DNA of 64,000 nucleotides from Microbacterium sp. 70-16 (GCF_001898315.1 NZ_MKTQ01000028.1:234763-298762), one strand, 5' to 3'. Positions 1 to 10,313 are shown, counted from the stretch's first letter. Made by a program: numbers and translations. The notes: a model not told the origin generated them from the letters alone.

Positions 1-227
1 TCGTCGAGCCACGAGAAGTCGAACTCGCCGGGACGCGGCTCGAGCAGCGCCCACGAGAAGATCCCGAGCGAGACGATGTTCACGCCCGCCTCGCGCATGA
101 GGCGCACGTCTTCGTGCCACACGTCGCGCGACCACTGTTCGGGGTTGTAGTCGGCGCCGTAGCGCATGCGCCCGGGGCCGAGCTCTCCGTCGTTTACCCA
201 GCGGTAGGTCTTCTCGTCTGCTGCCAT
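1..227 (-). CDS. GH42-type beta-galactosidase, N-terminal part (truncated by window edge)
   Basis: Reverse-strand translation from ATG at 227: MAADEKTYRWVNDGELGPGRMRYGADYNPEQWSRDVWHEDVRLMREAGVNIVSLGIFSWALLEPRPGEFDFSWLD; the GADYNPEQW...D..LM..AG.N.V..G.F.WA..EP..G.F.F.WLD pattern is typical of GH42. Missing from the ORF track because it runs off the edge. Confidence 0.85.
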   Translation of the reverse strand, partial: MAADEKTYRWVNDGELGPGRMRYGADYNPEQWSRDVWHEDVRLMREAGVNIVSLGIFSWALLEPRPGEFDFSWLD

Positions 228-247
228 GCGTCCATCGTAACCCAAAT

Positions 248-263
248 CCGTGCACATGCACGG
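248..263. promoter_or_regulatory. candidate TetR operator between divergent GH42 and TetR genes
   Basis: Perfect inverted repeat CCGTGCA-CA-TGCACGG in the short divergent intergenic region. Confidence 0.5.
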
Positions 264-296
264 TTTACCCATCACAGGCCGGTACGATCGGATGCC

Positions 297-902
297 ATGA
301 GCACAGCACCGGCCGCACGCCGCGGGCCGTATGCCAAGACCGCCGAGCGTCGCAGCGAGATCATCGCGTCGGCGACGGCGGTCTTCAGCGCGCACGGTTA
401 CCAGGGCGGATCGCTGCGCCAGATCGCGAAGCAGCTCGACCTCAGCCTGACGACCGTCATGCACCACTTCCCCACGAAGGTGTCACTGCTGGCGGCCGTG
501 CTCGAGCAAGAGGATGCCGCCGACCCCGACTTCGCCGAGCGCTCGCGCCGCGACGGGTTCGTCCCCTCGATCCTCGGAATCGTGCGCCGCAACCTCGGCC
601 GGCGCGAGCTCGTGCGCATGTTCTCGATCGTCTCGGCCGAGGCGACCTACCCCGGCCACGAAGCGCACGCGTGGCTGCAGCGGCGCTACGCGACCGTGAC
701 GGCCGACTACGCCGAGCTCATCGCGCACGACGTCGCGGCCGGCCGGCTTGCGCCCGCCGGCGGCACGGCCGACGCGGTCACGCTGGCGGGGCTCGTCGTC
801 ACCGGGTGGGAGGGCATCCAGATCCGCTGGCTCGCCGACGACACCGACCCCGTCGCCGCGATGGATGCCCTGCTGCACGCGCTGCTGCGCCCGCGCGGCT
901 GA
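297..902 (+). CDS. TetR/AcrR family transcriptional regulator
   Basis: N-terminal HTH (RRSEIIASATAVFSAHGYQGGSLRQIAKQLDLSLTTVMHHFPTKVSLLAAVL); start chosen at internal ATG 297 of ORF 114..902. Confidence 0.85.
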   Translation: MSTAPAARRGPYAKTAERRSEIIASATAVFSAHGYQGGSLRQIAKQLDLSLTTVMHHFPTKVSLLAAVLEQEDAADPDFAERSRRDGFVPSILGIVRRNLGRRELVRMFSIVSAEATYPGHEAHAWLQRRYATVTADYAELIAHDVAAGRLAPAGGTADAVTLAGLVVTGWEGIQIRWLADDTDPVAAMDALLHALLRPRG

Positions 903-1018
903 CGCCCCGCCCGCGGTCGAGGAGCGCAAACGGCTCTGTTTCGACCCGAAACGCGACCGTGTGCGCTCCTCGAATGGGAACCCTCGACAACTCAGTTAAT
1001 GAACGCTAACCTGACGGC

Positions 1019-2587
1019 ATGTATCCAACGACGGATGCCACCGACTACCGCGCACTCGTGGACGAGTTGCGCGCGCAGCGCGCTCGCGCCGCGCGGGGCG
1101 GCCCCGAGGCATCCCGTCGCCGGCACCTCGAACGCGGCAAGCTGCTCGCCCGCGACCGCGTCGATGCCCTCCTCGACCGCGGATCGCCGTTCCTCGAGCT
1201 CGCGCCGCTGGCCGGGTGCGACCTCGGCGACGAGTGGCCGTCGGCGGGAGTGGTCGCGGGGATCGGACTCGTGCACGGCCGTCACGTCATGGTCGTCGCC
1301 AACGACGCGACCGTCAAGGGCGGCACCTACCACCCGCTGACGGTCAAGAAGCACCTGCGCGCGCAGGAGGTCGCCGCCGAGAACCGCCTGCCGTGCATCT
1401 ACCTCGTCGATTCGGGCGGCGCGTTCCTGCCGATGCAAGACGAGGTCTTTCCCGACAAAGAGCACTTCGGCCGCATCTTCTACAACCAGGCCCGGCTCTC
1501 ACGCGAGGGCATCCCGCAGATCGCGGCCGTGATGGGGTCGTCGACCGCGGGCGGCGCGTACGTGCCGGCAATGAGCGACGAGACCGTGATCGTCCGGCGG
1601 CAGGGCACGGTCTTCCTCGGCGGGCCGCCCCTCGTGAGGGCCGCGACGGGCGAGATCGTCAGCGCCGAAGAGCTCGGCGGCGGCGACACGCACGCCCGCA
1701 TCTCCGGAGTCGTCGACCACCTCGCCGACGACGACGCGCACGCCCTGCGCATCGTGCGCGACATCGTCGCGACCCTGCCCGCCGCGGCGCCGCTCGCCGG
1801 CCCGCCCACGCCGGCAGCAGAGCCCGAGGCATCCGCCGATTCGCTCTGCGACCTCGTTCCGGTCGAGCTGACGACCCCCTACGACGCCCGCGAGATCATC
1901 ACGCGGCTCGTCGACGGCAGCCGCTTCGACGAGTTCAAGCGCGAGTACGGCGAGACGCTCGTGACGGGGTTCGCGCGCATCCACGGGCACCGCGTCGGTA
2001 TCCTCGCGAACAACGGCGTGCTGTTCAGCGAGTCGGCCCTCAAAGGCGCGCACTTCATCGAGCTGTGCGACCAACGGGGCATCCCGCTGCTGTTCCTGCA
2101 GAACATCACGGGGTTCATGGTCGGCCGCGAGTACGAGCACGGCGGCATCGCGAAGCACGGCGCGAAGATGGTGAACGCCGTCGCGTGCGCGCGGGTACCC
2201 AAGCTCACCGTCGTCGTGGGCGGCTCGTTCGGCGCCGGCACGTACTCGATGTGCGGCCGTGCGTACTCGCCGCGATTCCTGTGGCTGTGGCCGGGCGCAC
2301 GCGTGTCGGTCATGGGCGGGCCGCAGGCGGCATCGGTGCTTTCGACGGTGCGCAGCGAGCAGCTGGATGCCGCGGGCACGCCCTGGACCCCCGAAGAGCG
2401 CGCCGCATTCGAGCAGCCGATCCGCGAGCAATACGAGCGCCAGGGCAGCCCCTACTACTCGACGTCACGCCTGTGGGACGACGGCATCATCGCCCCCGAT
2501 GAGACCCGCGACGTCCTCGGCCTCGCGCTCGATGTCGTGATGCGCGCGCCGATGGAGCCGGTCGGCTACGGCGTCTTCCGGATGTGA
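1019..2587 (+). CDS. acyl-CoA carboxylase, carboxyltransferase (beta) subunit
   Basis: 522 aa; [20 protein letters not shown] and [24 protein letters not shown] motifs of biotin-dependent carboxyltransferases. Confidence 0.92.
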   Translation: MYPTTDATDYRALVDELRAQRARAARGGPEASRRRHLERGKLLARDRVDALLDRGSPFLELAPLAGCDLGDEWPSAGVVAGIGLVHGRHVMVVANDATVKGGTYHPLTVKKHLRAQEVAAENRLPCIYLVDSGGAFLPMQDEVFPDKEHFGRIFYNQARLSREGIPQIAAVMGSSTAGGAYVPAMSDETVIVRRQGTVFLGGPPLVRAATGEIVSAEELGGGDTHARISGVVDHLADDDAHALRIVRDIVATLPAAAPLAGPPTPAAEPEASADSLCDLVPVELTTPYDAREIITRLVDGSRFDEFKREYGETLVTGFARIHGHRVGILANNGVLFSESALKGAHFIELCDQRGIPLLFLQNITGFMVGREYEHGGIAKHGAKMVNAVACARVPKLTVVVGGSFGAGTYSMCGRAYSPRFLWLWPGARVSVMGGPQAASVLSTVRSEQLDAAGTPWTPEERAAFEQPIREQYERQGSPYYSTSRLWDDGIIAPDETRDVLGLALDVVMRAPMEPVGYGVFRM

Positions 2588-4815
2588 CCATGACCGCTTC
2601 ACGCCCCTTCGACACCAACCTCTTCGACACCGCTCTGTTCGACACCGTGCTCATCGCGAACCGCGGCGAGATCGCGGTGCGCATCATCCACACGCTGCGT
2701 CGCCTCGGCATCCGCTCGATCGCCGTGTACAGCGAGGCGGATGCCGGTGCCCTGCACGTCCGCGAAGCCGACGAGGCCGTGCGGCTCGGCCCGGCTGCGG
2801 CGGCGGAGAGCTACCTGTCGATCGACCGCGTGATCGACGCCGCGCGACGCACGGGCGCGCAGGCGATCCACCCGGGGTTCGGGTTCCTCGCCGAGAACGC
2901 CGCGTTCGCGCGCGCGTGCGCCGCGGCGGGCATCGTCTTCATCGGGCCGACGCCAGAGTCGATCGAGGCGATGGGCGACAAGATCTCGGCGCGTGCCGCC
3001 GTCGAAGCGCGCGGCGTCGCGACCGTGCCCGGGCTCGCGCGGGCGGACCTGACCGACGCCGACCTCATCGCGGGAGCGTCCGCCGTCGGCTTCCCCGTGC
3101 TGATCAAGCCGTCGGCCGGGGGCGGCGGCAAGGGCATGCACGTCGTGACGGATGCCACGGAACTGCCCGCCGCGCTCGCTGCCGCGCGGCGCGAGGCCGC
3201 GGCATCCTTCGGCGACGACACGCTCTTTCTGGAGCGCTACGTGGCCTCACCCCGGCACATCGAGGTGCAGATCGTCGCCGACGCGCACGGCAACGTCATC
3301 CACCTGGGCGAACGCGAGTGCTCGCTGCAGCGCCGACACCAGAAGGTCATCGAGGAGGCGCCGTCGCCGCTGCTCGAAGGGCTCGAGAACGGTGCGGTGC
3401 TGCGGGCGCAGCTCGGCGCGGCGGCGTGCGAGACCGCGCGTAGCGTCGACTATGTCGGAGCTGGCACGGTCGAGTTCATCGTCTCGGCGGATGCCCCCGA
3501 CGAGTTCTTCTTCATGGAGATGAACACCCGTCTGCAGGTCGAACACCCCGTGACCGAGCAGGTGACTGGCCTCGACCTCGTCGAGTTGCAGGTGCGCATC
3601 GCCGCCGGCGAGACCCTGCCGGTGAGCCAGGACGACATCGTGCTGACGGGGCACAGCATCGAGGCACGCGTGTACGGGGAAGACCCGCAGGCGGGATTCC
3701 TGCCGACGGGCGGGCGGGTGCTGCGGGTCGTGCACCCGGGGCCCGCTGTGGGTTCGGGGGTGGCGGTCGCGCGCCCGGGGCTCCCCGTGGGTTCGGGCGT
3801 GCGGGTCGACACCGCGCTCGCCGATGGCCTCGACGTGTCCACCGACTACGACCCGATGCTTGCGAAGATCATCGCGACCGGCACCGACCGCGCCGAGGCG
3901 CTACGACGTCTCACCACCGCGCTGAGCTCGACCGCGGTGCTGGGGTTCGAGACGAACCTCGAGTTCCTGCGGCTGCTGCTGCAGACGCCCGAAGTGGTGG
4001 CGGGCGACCTCGACACGGGACTGATCGCGCGGGTTTTCGACGCCCTGCCGTTCGCCGAGCCGGATGCCCGGCGCTTCGCCGAGGCGGCCCTCGTGTGGGA
4101 TGCCGTGGGTTCGGGCGCTCCGCGGGGTGGCGGCGCGACTGGTGTGGGCGGCACGGGTGGCGCGGCTGGGCCGTGGCTGCGGGGCGACGGCTGGCGGCTC
4201 GGGCCCGCGGCGGCGCGGCGATGGCGGTTGGAGGCGGGCGGGCGGGAGCGCGTGGTGGCGGTGCGGGGGGCGGCTCATCCGTCCGGAAGTGCGGCTTCGG
4301 GGCATCCCACCCCGCCGAACGGGACGGATGAAGCCCGCGTGCAAGTCGACGACGGCCCCGAGTGGCGGGCATCCGTCACCATCGCCGGCGACGGCCACAC
4401 GCTGGTGACGATCGCCGGGGTCACGCGCCCCGTCGTGTGGGCCGCCGATCCCGATGGGCCGGGCGGCGGCGGGCCGGGCCCCGACGGCTCGGGCGGCCTG
4501 TGGCTCGCCGCCGGCGGCGCGACCTTCCGGTTCACCGAGCGGGTTGCGGGCCGCGCGTCGGCGGCGGATGCCGAGGGGTCACCCCAGGTGGTGTCGCCCC
4601 TTCCCGGGACCGTCGTACTGGTGCCGGCATCCGACGGAGGTGCCGTGGCGGTCGGCGACCCGCTCGTCGTCGTCGAGGCGATGAAGATGGAGCACGTCCT
4701 GCGCGCCGCTGTCGCCGGCACCGTGCGGATCGCCGTCTCCCCCGGCGATCGCGTCACCCGCGGCGCCGTCGTCGCGACGGTCGAACCGCTCCCCACCGCC
4801 GCCCCGCCGCAATAA
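2584..4815 (+). CDS. acyl-CoA carboxylase alpha subunit (biotin carboxylase + BCCP)
   Basis: [53 protein letters not shown]-terminal EAMKMEH biotinylation motif; ATG also at 2590. Confidence 0.93.
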   Translation: MTMTASRPFDTNLFDTALFDTVLIANRGEIAVRIIHTLRRLGIRSIAVYSEADAGALHVREADEAVRLGPAAAAESYLSIDRVIDAARRTGAQAIHPGFGFLAENAAFARACAAAGIVFIGPTPESIEAMGDKISARAAVEARGVATVPGLARADLTDADLIAGASAVGFPVLIKPSAGGGGKGMHVVTDATELPAALAAARREAAASFGDDTLFLERYVASPRHIEVQIVADAHGNVIHLGERECSLQRRHQKVIEEAPSPLLEGLENGAVLRAQLGAAACETARSVDYVGAGTVEFIVSADAPDEFFFMEMNTRLQVEHPVTEQVTGLDLVELQVRIAAGETLPVSQDDIVLTGHSIEARVYGEDPQAGFLPTGGRVLRVVHPGPAVGSGVAVARPGLPVGSGVRVDTALADGLDVSTDYDPMLAKIIATGTDRAEALRRLTTALSSTAVLGFETNLEFLRLLLQTPEVVAGDLDTGLIARVFDALPFAEPDARRFAEAALVWDAVGSGAPRGGGATGVGGTGGAAGPWLRGDGWRLGPAAARRWRLEAGGRERVVAVRGAAHPSGSAASGHPTPPNGTDEARVQVDDGPEWRASVTIAGDGHTLVTIAGVTRPVVWAADPDGPGGGGPGPDGSGGLWLAAGGATFRFTERVAGRASAADAEGSPQVVSPLPGTVVLVPASDGGAVAVGDPLVVVEAMKMEHVLRAAVAGTVRIAVSPGDRVTRGAVVATVEPLPTAAPPQ

Positions 4816-4894
4816 CTCAGGAGTTGCGCCCCGGAAACGGCCCACGACCGCCCGAATGGGGCTCGATGCGGGCTCCGTTCCTGAGTTATTGCGG
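4807..4894. repeat. 88-bp imperfect long palindrome (family A, copy 1)
   Basis: CCGCAATAACTCAGGA ... TCCTGAGTTATTGCGG; the TAA in the left arm is the stop codon of the upstream carboxylase gene. Confidence 0.85.
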
Positions 4895-4938
4895 GTGGGC
4901 GGTGCATGCCGGCCCCCGCCCGCGGGCGCGAGCGGCGC

Positions 4939-5313
4939 TCAGTACGGAGCGACAAGCCCCGGGATCATCGGGAAGTGCTTCACGTTGCGGGTCAGCAACG
5001 GCACGCCGAGCCCGAGCGCCGTTGCCGCGATGGCCAGGTCGGCGCTGTCGATGCCGCGATGCGACGGCAGCCACTCGCGCCCGAGCGCTCCCGCGCGCTC
5101 TGCAACGCCCTCATCAACGGGATGCCACGTGAGCAGCCGCAAGAGTGTGCGCGTCGGCGCTTCCTCCCTCGGGCGCATTCCGGCGAGGACTTCCATCCGA
5201 GTGATCTCGCTCGCGTGCAGCGGCCCGCGCCGATGCGAGGCCTGCAGCACGGCGACCGCGGCATCCTGCCCCCGCAGCACGTCGATGAGGATCGACGTGT
5301 CGACGAGGGTCAT
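4939..5313 (-). CDS. vapC: PIN-domain toxin, VapC-like
   Basis: MTLVDTSILIDVLRGQ... EITRMEVLAG ... GIDSADLAIAATALGLGVPLLTRNVKHFPMIPGL; PIN acidic residues present; overlaps the antitoxin gene by 4 nt. Confidence 0.88.
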   Translation of the reverse strand: MTLVDTSILIDVLRGQDAAVAVLQASHRRGPLHASEITRMEVLAGMRPREEAPTRTLLRLLTWHPVDEGVAERAGALGREWLPSHRGIDSADLAIAATALGLGVPLLTRNVKHFPMIPGLVAPY

Positions 5314-5552
5314 GAGCCGAGTCGCGCGCCGGAGCGCACGCGCTCGACGTACGAGCGCCCGCCCTCGTCGCGGCCGCTCCACGCTCCTGCGACGGCAGCG
5401 ATCGTGGCTTGCCCCTCCGGCGCGCTCGCGCCACCGTAGACACTCACCACTGCGTTGCGGATGAGCGCCGACATCGACAGCCCCGTGCGCGCGGCCGCCG
5501 CATCGAGCAGCCGACGCTCCTCGTCGCCGAGCGAGATCTGCGTGCGCATCAT
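5310..5552 (-). CDS. vapB: RHH-type antitoxin, VapB-like
   Basis: MMRTQISLGDEERRLLDAAAARTGLSMSALIRNAV ribbon-helix-helix N-terminus directly upstream of the PIN gene. Confidence 0.82.
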   Translation of the reverse strand: MMRTQISLGDEERRLLDAAAARTGLSMSALIRNAVVSVYGGASAPEGQATIAAVAGAWSGRDEGGRSYVERVRSGARLGS

Positions 5553-5570
5553 GATGTAAGGCTACATCAT
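5551..5570. promoter_or_regulatory. candidate VapBC autoregulatory operator
   Basis: Perfect IR ATGATGTA-AGGC-TACATCAT overlapping the vapB start codon. Confidence 0.6.
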
Positions 5571-5615
5571 AAACCCATCGTGGGCCACCGGCAGTCCGGC
5601 GCCAGCACCGCCCCG

Positions 5616-5703
5616 CCGCAATAACTCAGGACTCGCGCCCCTGAAACGGCCCGCGACCGCCCAAATGGGGCTCACCGCGGGGTCCGTTCCTGGATTATTG
5701 CGG
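5616..5703. repeat. 88-bp imperfect long palindrome (family A, copy 2)
   Basis: CCGCAATAACTCAGGA ... TCCTGGATTATTGCGG, loop near-identical to copy 1 (GAAACGGCCC.CGACCGCCC.AATGGGGCTC). Confidence 0.85.
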
Positions 5704-5774
5704 TGGGCGGCACGAGCCGAGCGCACCGCGAGCAGCGCGGCGCGCGGCGGCCGCGGCGCGCCCGCGCGCCTGCC

Positions 5775-6815
5775 TCAGGGCCGCACGAGGGTCTTGATCG
5801 CGCGGCGCTCGTCCATGGCGGCGTACGCCTCGGCGATCTCGCTCAGGGGCAGCTCGAGGTCGAAGACGAGACCCGGGTTGATCTTGCGCTGCCACACGAG
5901 ATCCATCAGGTGCGGGAGGTACGCGCGGCAGTTGGCGGGCCCGCCCTTGAGCCCGACGTTGCGCCAGAACAGCTGGTCGACGGGCAGGTCACCGTGCGGC
6001 ACGCCGACGATGCCGATGTTGCCGCCGTCGCGCACGCTGCCGACGGACTGCAGTCGCGCGCTCTCGGTGCCGACGCACTCCAGCACGCAGTCCGCGCCGA
6101 TGCCGTCGGTCACCTCGCGGATGCGCTCGCTGCCGGCCTCGTCGCGCTCTTCGACGATGTGTGTCGCACCGAACTCGCGGGCCACGCGCTGGCGCGCCTC
6201 GTGCCGGCTCATCGCGATGATGGTCGTGGCGCCCAGCTCACGCGCGGCGAGGATGGCACACAGGCCCACGGCGCCGTCGCCGACGACCGCGACCGACGAG
6301 CCCGGGCCGACGCCCGCGCTGACTGCCGCGTGCCAGCCCGTGCACATGACGTCCGAGAGGGCGAGCAGGCTCGGGATGAGGTCAGCGGGCGGCGCCGCCG
6401 GCGTCGCGACGAGCGTGCCGTCGGCCATCGGGATGCGCACGACGTCGGCCTGCGCACCGTCGTAGTGCGACCCGTGCCGGCAGTTGGCGGTCGCGCCCTT
6501 GAGGCACAGCGGACACGTGCCGTCGGACGGGTTGAAGCCGCCCACGACGAAGTCGCCGACCTTGATCGTCGTGACGGCAGACCCGACCTCGGTCACGACG
6601 CCGCACAGCTCATGCCCGATCGGCGTCGGCCCGTCGACCTTCGAGATGCCGCGGTAACGCCACAGGTCTGACCCGCACACGCACGCGGCGGTGACCTCGA
6701 GGATCGCATCGGTCGGCTCGAGCAGCACGGGGCGCGGGCGCTGCTCATAGCGGACGTCGCCCGGCGCGTGGATGACGGCGCCGAACATCGTGCGGGTTTC
6801 AGTGACAGTGGTCAT
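5775..6815 (-). CDS. zinc-dependent alcohol dehydrogenase family protein
   Basis: MTTVTETRTMFGAVIHAPGDVRYEQRPRP...CGSDLWRYRG...GHELCGVVTEVG...VVGDGAVGLCAILAA. Confidence 0.88.
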   Translation of the reverse strand: MTTVTETRTMFGAVIHAPGDVRYEQRPRPVLLEPTDAILEVTAACVCGSDLWRYRGISKVDGPTPIGHELCGVVTEVGSAVTTIKVGDFVVGGFNPSDGTCPLCLKGATANCRHGSHYDGAQADVVRIPMADGTLVATPAAPPADLIPSLLALSDVMCTGWHAAVSAGVGPGSSVAVVGDGAVGLCAILAARELGATTIIAMSRHEARQRVAREFGATHIVEERDEAGSERIREVTDGIGADCVLECVGTESARLQSVGSVRDGGNIGIVGVPHGDLPVDQLFWRNVGLKGGPANCRAYLPHLMDLVWQRKINPGLVFDLELPLSEIAEAYAAMDERRAIKTLVRP

Positions 6816-6829
6816 GACAGTCCTTTCGA

Positions 6830-6896
6830 GGGAGCGAACCGAGGAGAGCGAACGGAGAAGAGCGGACGGAGGGAGCGAACCGAGGAAGCGAACGGA
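6830..6896. repeat. tandem repeat, about 26-bp unit with 41-bp period
   Basis: GGGAGCGAACCGAGGAGAGCGAACGGA ... GGGAGCGAACCGAGGAAGCGAACGGA. Confidence 0.7.
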
Positions 6897-6906
6897 AAAC
6901 GACAGG

Positions 6907-8319
6907 TCAGCGACGGCGCGTCGCCGGGACGATCGTGAACAGGATGACAGCGGTCGCGATCGCAAGGAAGGCGCTCGCGCCGAGCAGCGCCGTCGAGACC
7001 TCGGCCGTGACGGCGGCGGCTCCGGCGGTCGCCGACGACGCTGCGGCCGTTCCGATTGCGACGAGGATGCCCAGGCCCAGCGACGACCCGATCTGGTGGA
7101 AGGTGTTGAGCACTCCCGAGGCGGCGCCGGCGTCGGAGGCATCCGCCCCGGCGATGCCGAAGGACGTGAGCGGCGCGAGCGCGAGGCCTTGCCCTGCACC
7201 GATCAGCACCATCGGCAGCGCGACTGAGACGAGGTATGAGCTGTCGGCGGTGACGCGGCTGAGCCAGAAGATCCCGGCGAGGGTGACCACGACGCCGACG
7301 ACGAGGATGATCGTGCCGCCGAACCGGCGGACGAGACGCGGGATCGCAAGCGCGACGACGAAGTTGACGATCGTCATCGGCAGGAACGCGAGCCCCGCCT
7401 GCACCGGCGTGAACCCGAACACGAGCTGCAGGAACTGACTCGTGAAGTAGAAGAACCCGATCATCGACGCGAGGTACAGCAGGCGCGTGACGTAGGCGCC
7501 CGTGCGGACGGGGCTCGAGAACAGCTGCAGCGGCACGATGGGCTGCGCCGCGCGCGACTCGATGAACACGAACAGCGCGAGCGCGACGAGAGCGAACGCG
7601 GCCGAGAGGTAGGGGACGGGGCTGTCCCAGCCGAACTCGGCGCCGAACAGGATCGCGAACACGAGCGCACCGACACCGAGCATCGAGGCGACCGCACCGA
7701 GCACGTCGAAGCGGCCCGACTGCTTGCCACCGCCCGGCAGGAACCGCGGGGCAAGCAGCAGCATCGCGATGCCGATCGGCACGTTGATGAAGAATCCGGC
7801 GCGCCACGAGAAGAGGGATGCCGCGGCTCCGCCGACGACCATGCCCAGGCTCGCGCCGATGCCCGCCGCCGCGGAGTACCACGCGACCGCGCGATTGCGC
7901 TCCTCGCCCTCGAAGCTCGCGGTGATGAGCGCAAGCGACGACGGCGCGACGATCGCCGCGCCGATCCCCTGCAGGGCGCGGGCCGCGATGATGAGCCAGG
8001 ATGCCGGGGCGATCGCGATCAGCAGCGACGCGGTCGAGAAGATGATGAGCCCTGTGATGAACACGGGCTTGCGTCCGAGCAGGTCGCCGGCGCGGGCGCC
8101 GACCAGCAGCAGACCGCCGAAAACGAGCGTGTAGGCATCCTGCACCCATGCCAGCTCGGTCGCCGACATGCCGAACTCAGCCTGCAGACTCGGCAGCCCC
8201 GTGAAGATCACCGAGTTGTCCAGGATGATCATGAAGTAGCTGACGAGCACGATCGCGAGCATCGCGCCCTTGTGGAGCGCGCGCGAGGCGACGGTCTGGG
8301 TTCCGGTAGTCGTGGTCAC
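6907..8319 (-). CDS. MFS transporter (DHA2-like drug:H+ antiporter)
   Basis: 470 aa polytopic protein; MIILDNSVIFTGLPSLQAEFGMS...LAWVQDAYTLVFGGLLLVGARAGDLLGRK. Confidence 0.88.
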   Translation of the reverse strand: MTTTTGTQTVASRALHKGAMLAIVLVSYFMIILDNSVIFTGLPSLQAEFGMSATELAWVQDAYTLVFGGLLLVGARAGDLLGRKPVFITGLIIFSTASLLIAIAPASWLIIAARALQGIGAAIVAPSSLALITASFEGEERNRAVAWYSAAAGIGASLGMVVGGAAASLFSWRAGFFINVPIGIAMLLLAPRFLPGGGKQSGRFDVLGAVASMLGVGALVFAILFGAEFGWDSPVPYLSAAFALVALALFVFIESRAAQPIVPLQLFSSPVRTGAYVTRLLYLASMIGFFYFTSQFLQLVFGFTPVQAGLAFLPMTIVNFVVALAIPRLVRRFGGTIILVVGVVVTLAGIFWLSRVTADSSYLVSVALPMVLIGAGQGLALAPLTSFGIAGADASDAGAASGVLNTFHQIGSSLGLGILVAIGTAAASSATAGAAAVTAEVSTALLGASAFLAIATAVILFTIVPATRRR

Positions 8320-8487
8320 ACATCAAGTAGACGCGCGCCGTGGCATCCGCGGCAGTGTCGCCCGTGCCCGGTACTGGCGGAACCCCCTTCGCCGCCGCGG
8401 CCGCCGCGCGCGCCTACGCCTACGCCTCGCGAGTACCCTTCGATACACCGCGCTGCGCGCGGCACTCAGGGACCGACGGCTGCGAGG

Positions 8488-9384
8488 CTACGCCTCGCGA
8501 GTTATTGTGACCTGGACGTGCAGCTCGCTCTTGAACGGGCCGGCGTACACGCCGCGCAGGGGCGGCACGTCGTTGTAGTCGCGGCCACGGCCCACGAGCA
8601 CGTGCCGTTCGCCGATCTCGATGCGGTTGGTCGGGTCGAACCCCTGCCACTCGCCGGCGAACCACTCCACCCACGCGTGCGACTCGCCGGTGACGGCGAC
8701 GCCGACCTCGGGGTGGGCGCTGGGGTGCAGGTAGCCCGACACGTAGCGCGCCGGGATGCCGACCTCGCGCAGCGCGCCGAGGGTGATGTGGGTGATGTCC
8801 TGGCAGACGCCTTTGTGCTGTCCCCACGCGTCGGCCGCCGTCGAGTGGACGCCGGTCGTGCCAGGCATGTACTCCACGGCATCCCGCACCGCCGCCGCGA
8901 TCGCGAGGGCGGCGCGCGCCGGCTCGTCGTGCTGGGCGGCGATCGTGCGCGCGAGGTCTGCGACCTCGGCAGGCGGCGCCGTGCGGTGTGACTGCCCACG
9001 CATCTCGACCGTCGCGATCGACTGCGCACTCTCGAGCGCGAGGCGCTCCCACCCGTAGGCGAAGTACGCGAGCGGTCGCGGGCGCACCTCGACGAGCGAG
9101 CGGGCCGTGATCGACAGGTCGGTGTGCGCGGCGAGCACGTCGAATGCCGCCACGCGCGTGCCGAAGTAGTCGGTGTAGTAGTTGACGCTCGTGGACGGGT
9201 CGATGTCGAGCTGTGAACTCAGCACGAACTGCGTCTCGGTCGAGCTCGGCAGCATGCGCGCCTCGTTGTACGACGCGCCGACCTCGCCCTGGTAGGCGAA
9301 GCCCGTCGCGTGCTCGATCCGCAGCCGGTGCGGGCCCGACAGGGTCTGCGTGAAGGCCGCCGGCAGCGCCCGGTCGTCGGTCAT
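8488..9384 (-). CDS. transglutaminase-like family protein
   Basis: MTDDRALPAAFTQTLSGPHRLRIEHATGFAYQGEV...AWGQHKGVCQDITHITLGALREVGIPARYVSGYLHP...ESHAWVEWFAGEWQGFDPTN (Cys/His/Asp triad contexts). Confidence 0.88.
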   Translation of the reverse strand: MTDDRALPAAFTQTLSGPHRLRIEHATGFAYQGEVGASYNEARMLPSSTETQFVLSSQLDIDPSTSVNYYTDYFGTRVAAFDVLAAHTDLSITARSLVEVRPRPLAYFAYGWERLALESAQSIATVEMRGQSHRTAPPAEVADLARTIAAQHDEPARAALAIAAAVRDAVEYMPGTTGVHSTAADAWGQHKGVCQDITHITLGALREVGIPARYVSGYLHPSAHPEVGVAVTGESHAWVEWFAGEWQGFDPTNRIEIGERHVLVGRGRDYNDVPPLRGVYAGPFKSELHVQVTITREA

Positions 9385-10313
9385 GAGGTCTCTCCGATCC
9401 AGCTGGGCTCGGCGTGCGTCGGGAAGAACCGGGCGCGGATCGCCTCGGATGCCTCGCGCGTGACCTTCTGCACCTGCTCCATGTGCTCGGGCAGCTCGCT
9501 GAGGATCTCTTCGATCGGCCGGTACTCGAGGTCGTTGCGGATGCGTCCGAGCGCGCGCAGCACCGTGTTCGAGTGCCCGACGCGGTCGGCGACCGGGTCG
9601 ATCGCGCTCATGCACTTCTCGGCGCGGGCGATCGAGTGGATGACCGAGCGCGGGAACAGCCGGTCCAGCAGCAGGAACTCGGCGGCGTTGGAAGCACTGG
9701 GCATCCCCCGGTACGTGCGCAGGTACGCCTCGTAGGCACCGCACGAACGCAGGATCGTCGTCCACGACGGGCCGGATGCCTCGGTCAGCGACCGCGTCGC
9801 GAGCAGCCGCGCCGTCATGTCGGTGCGCTCAATCGCGCGCCCGAGGGCGAGGAACTGCCAGGCCTCGTCGCGGCTCGTGGACGAGTCGGTGATGCCGACG
9901 GCGAGGGCCGAGCGCTCGCGCACCCACTGGAAGAACTCGTGCACCTTCTCGTTGTTGATGCGTCGGGGCATCCGCGAATAGGTCGTGTTGAGGGTCTCCC
10001 ACAGGTCGGTCGAGACGATCTCGCGGGCGCGCCGGGCGTTCTCGCGCGACGCCTGCACGGCGTACGCGATGCTCGACGGGTTGGTCCGGTCGACGGCGAG
10101 GCTCGTGAGCACGTCGCTGCGCGTGACCTTCTCGGTGCCTTCGGGCGGGAACGAGCCCATGACCCCCATAAGCGAGCGGCACGCGGTGTCTTCGTCGACC
10201 CAGGGGTCTTCCAGCAGCAGCTGCAGGTGCACGTCGAGGATGCGCGCCGTCCCGTCCGCACGCTCGATGTAGCGCCCGATCCAGAACAGGCTCTCGGCGA
10301 TGCGGCTCAGCAT
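9381..10313 (-). CDS. alpha-E domain-containing protein
   Basis: MLSRIAESLFWIGRYIERADGTARILDVHLQLLLED; overlaps the transglutaminase start by 4 nt. Confidence 0.88.
   Translation of the reverse strand: MLSRIAESLFWIGRYIERADGTARILDVHLQLLLEDPWVDEDTACRSLMGVMGSFPPEGTEKVTRSDVLTSLAVDRTNPSSIAYAVQASRENARRAREIVSTDLWETLNTTYSRMPRRINNEKVHEFFQWVRERSALAVGITDSSTSRDEAWQFLALGRAIERTDMTARLLATRSLTEASGPSWTTILRSCGAYEAYLRTYRGMPSASNAAEFLLLDRLFPRSVIHSIARAEKCMSAIDPVADRVGHSNTVLRALGRIRNDLEYRPIEEILSELPEHMEQVQKVTREASEAIRARFFPTHAEPSWIGETS

Noticed and set aside
5775-7199. Long N-terminal extension of the alcohol dehydrogenase ORF
   Set aside because: Overlaps the MFS gene and is Arg/Ser-rich; the real start is MTTVTETRT at 6815.
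8416-8515. Additional decayed family A palindrome (CAATAACTCGCGAGG near the transglutaminase stop)
   Set aside because: Only a partial match to one arm and no convincing partner arm; could be chance.
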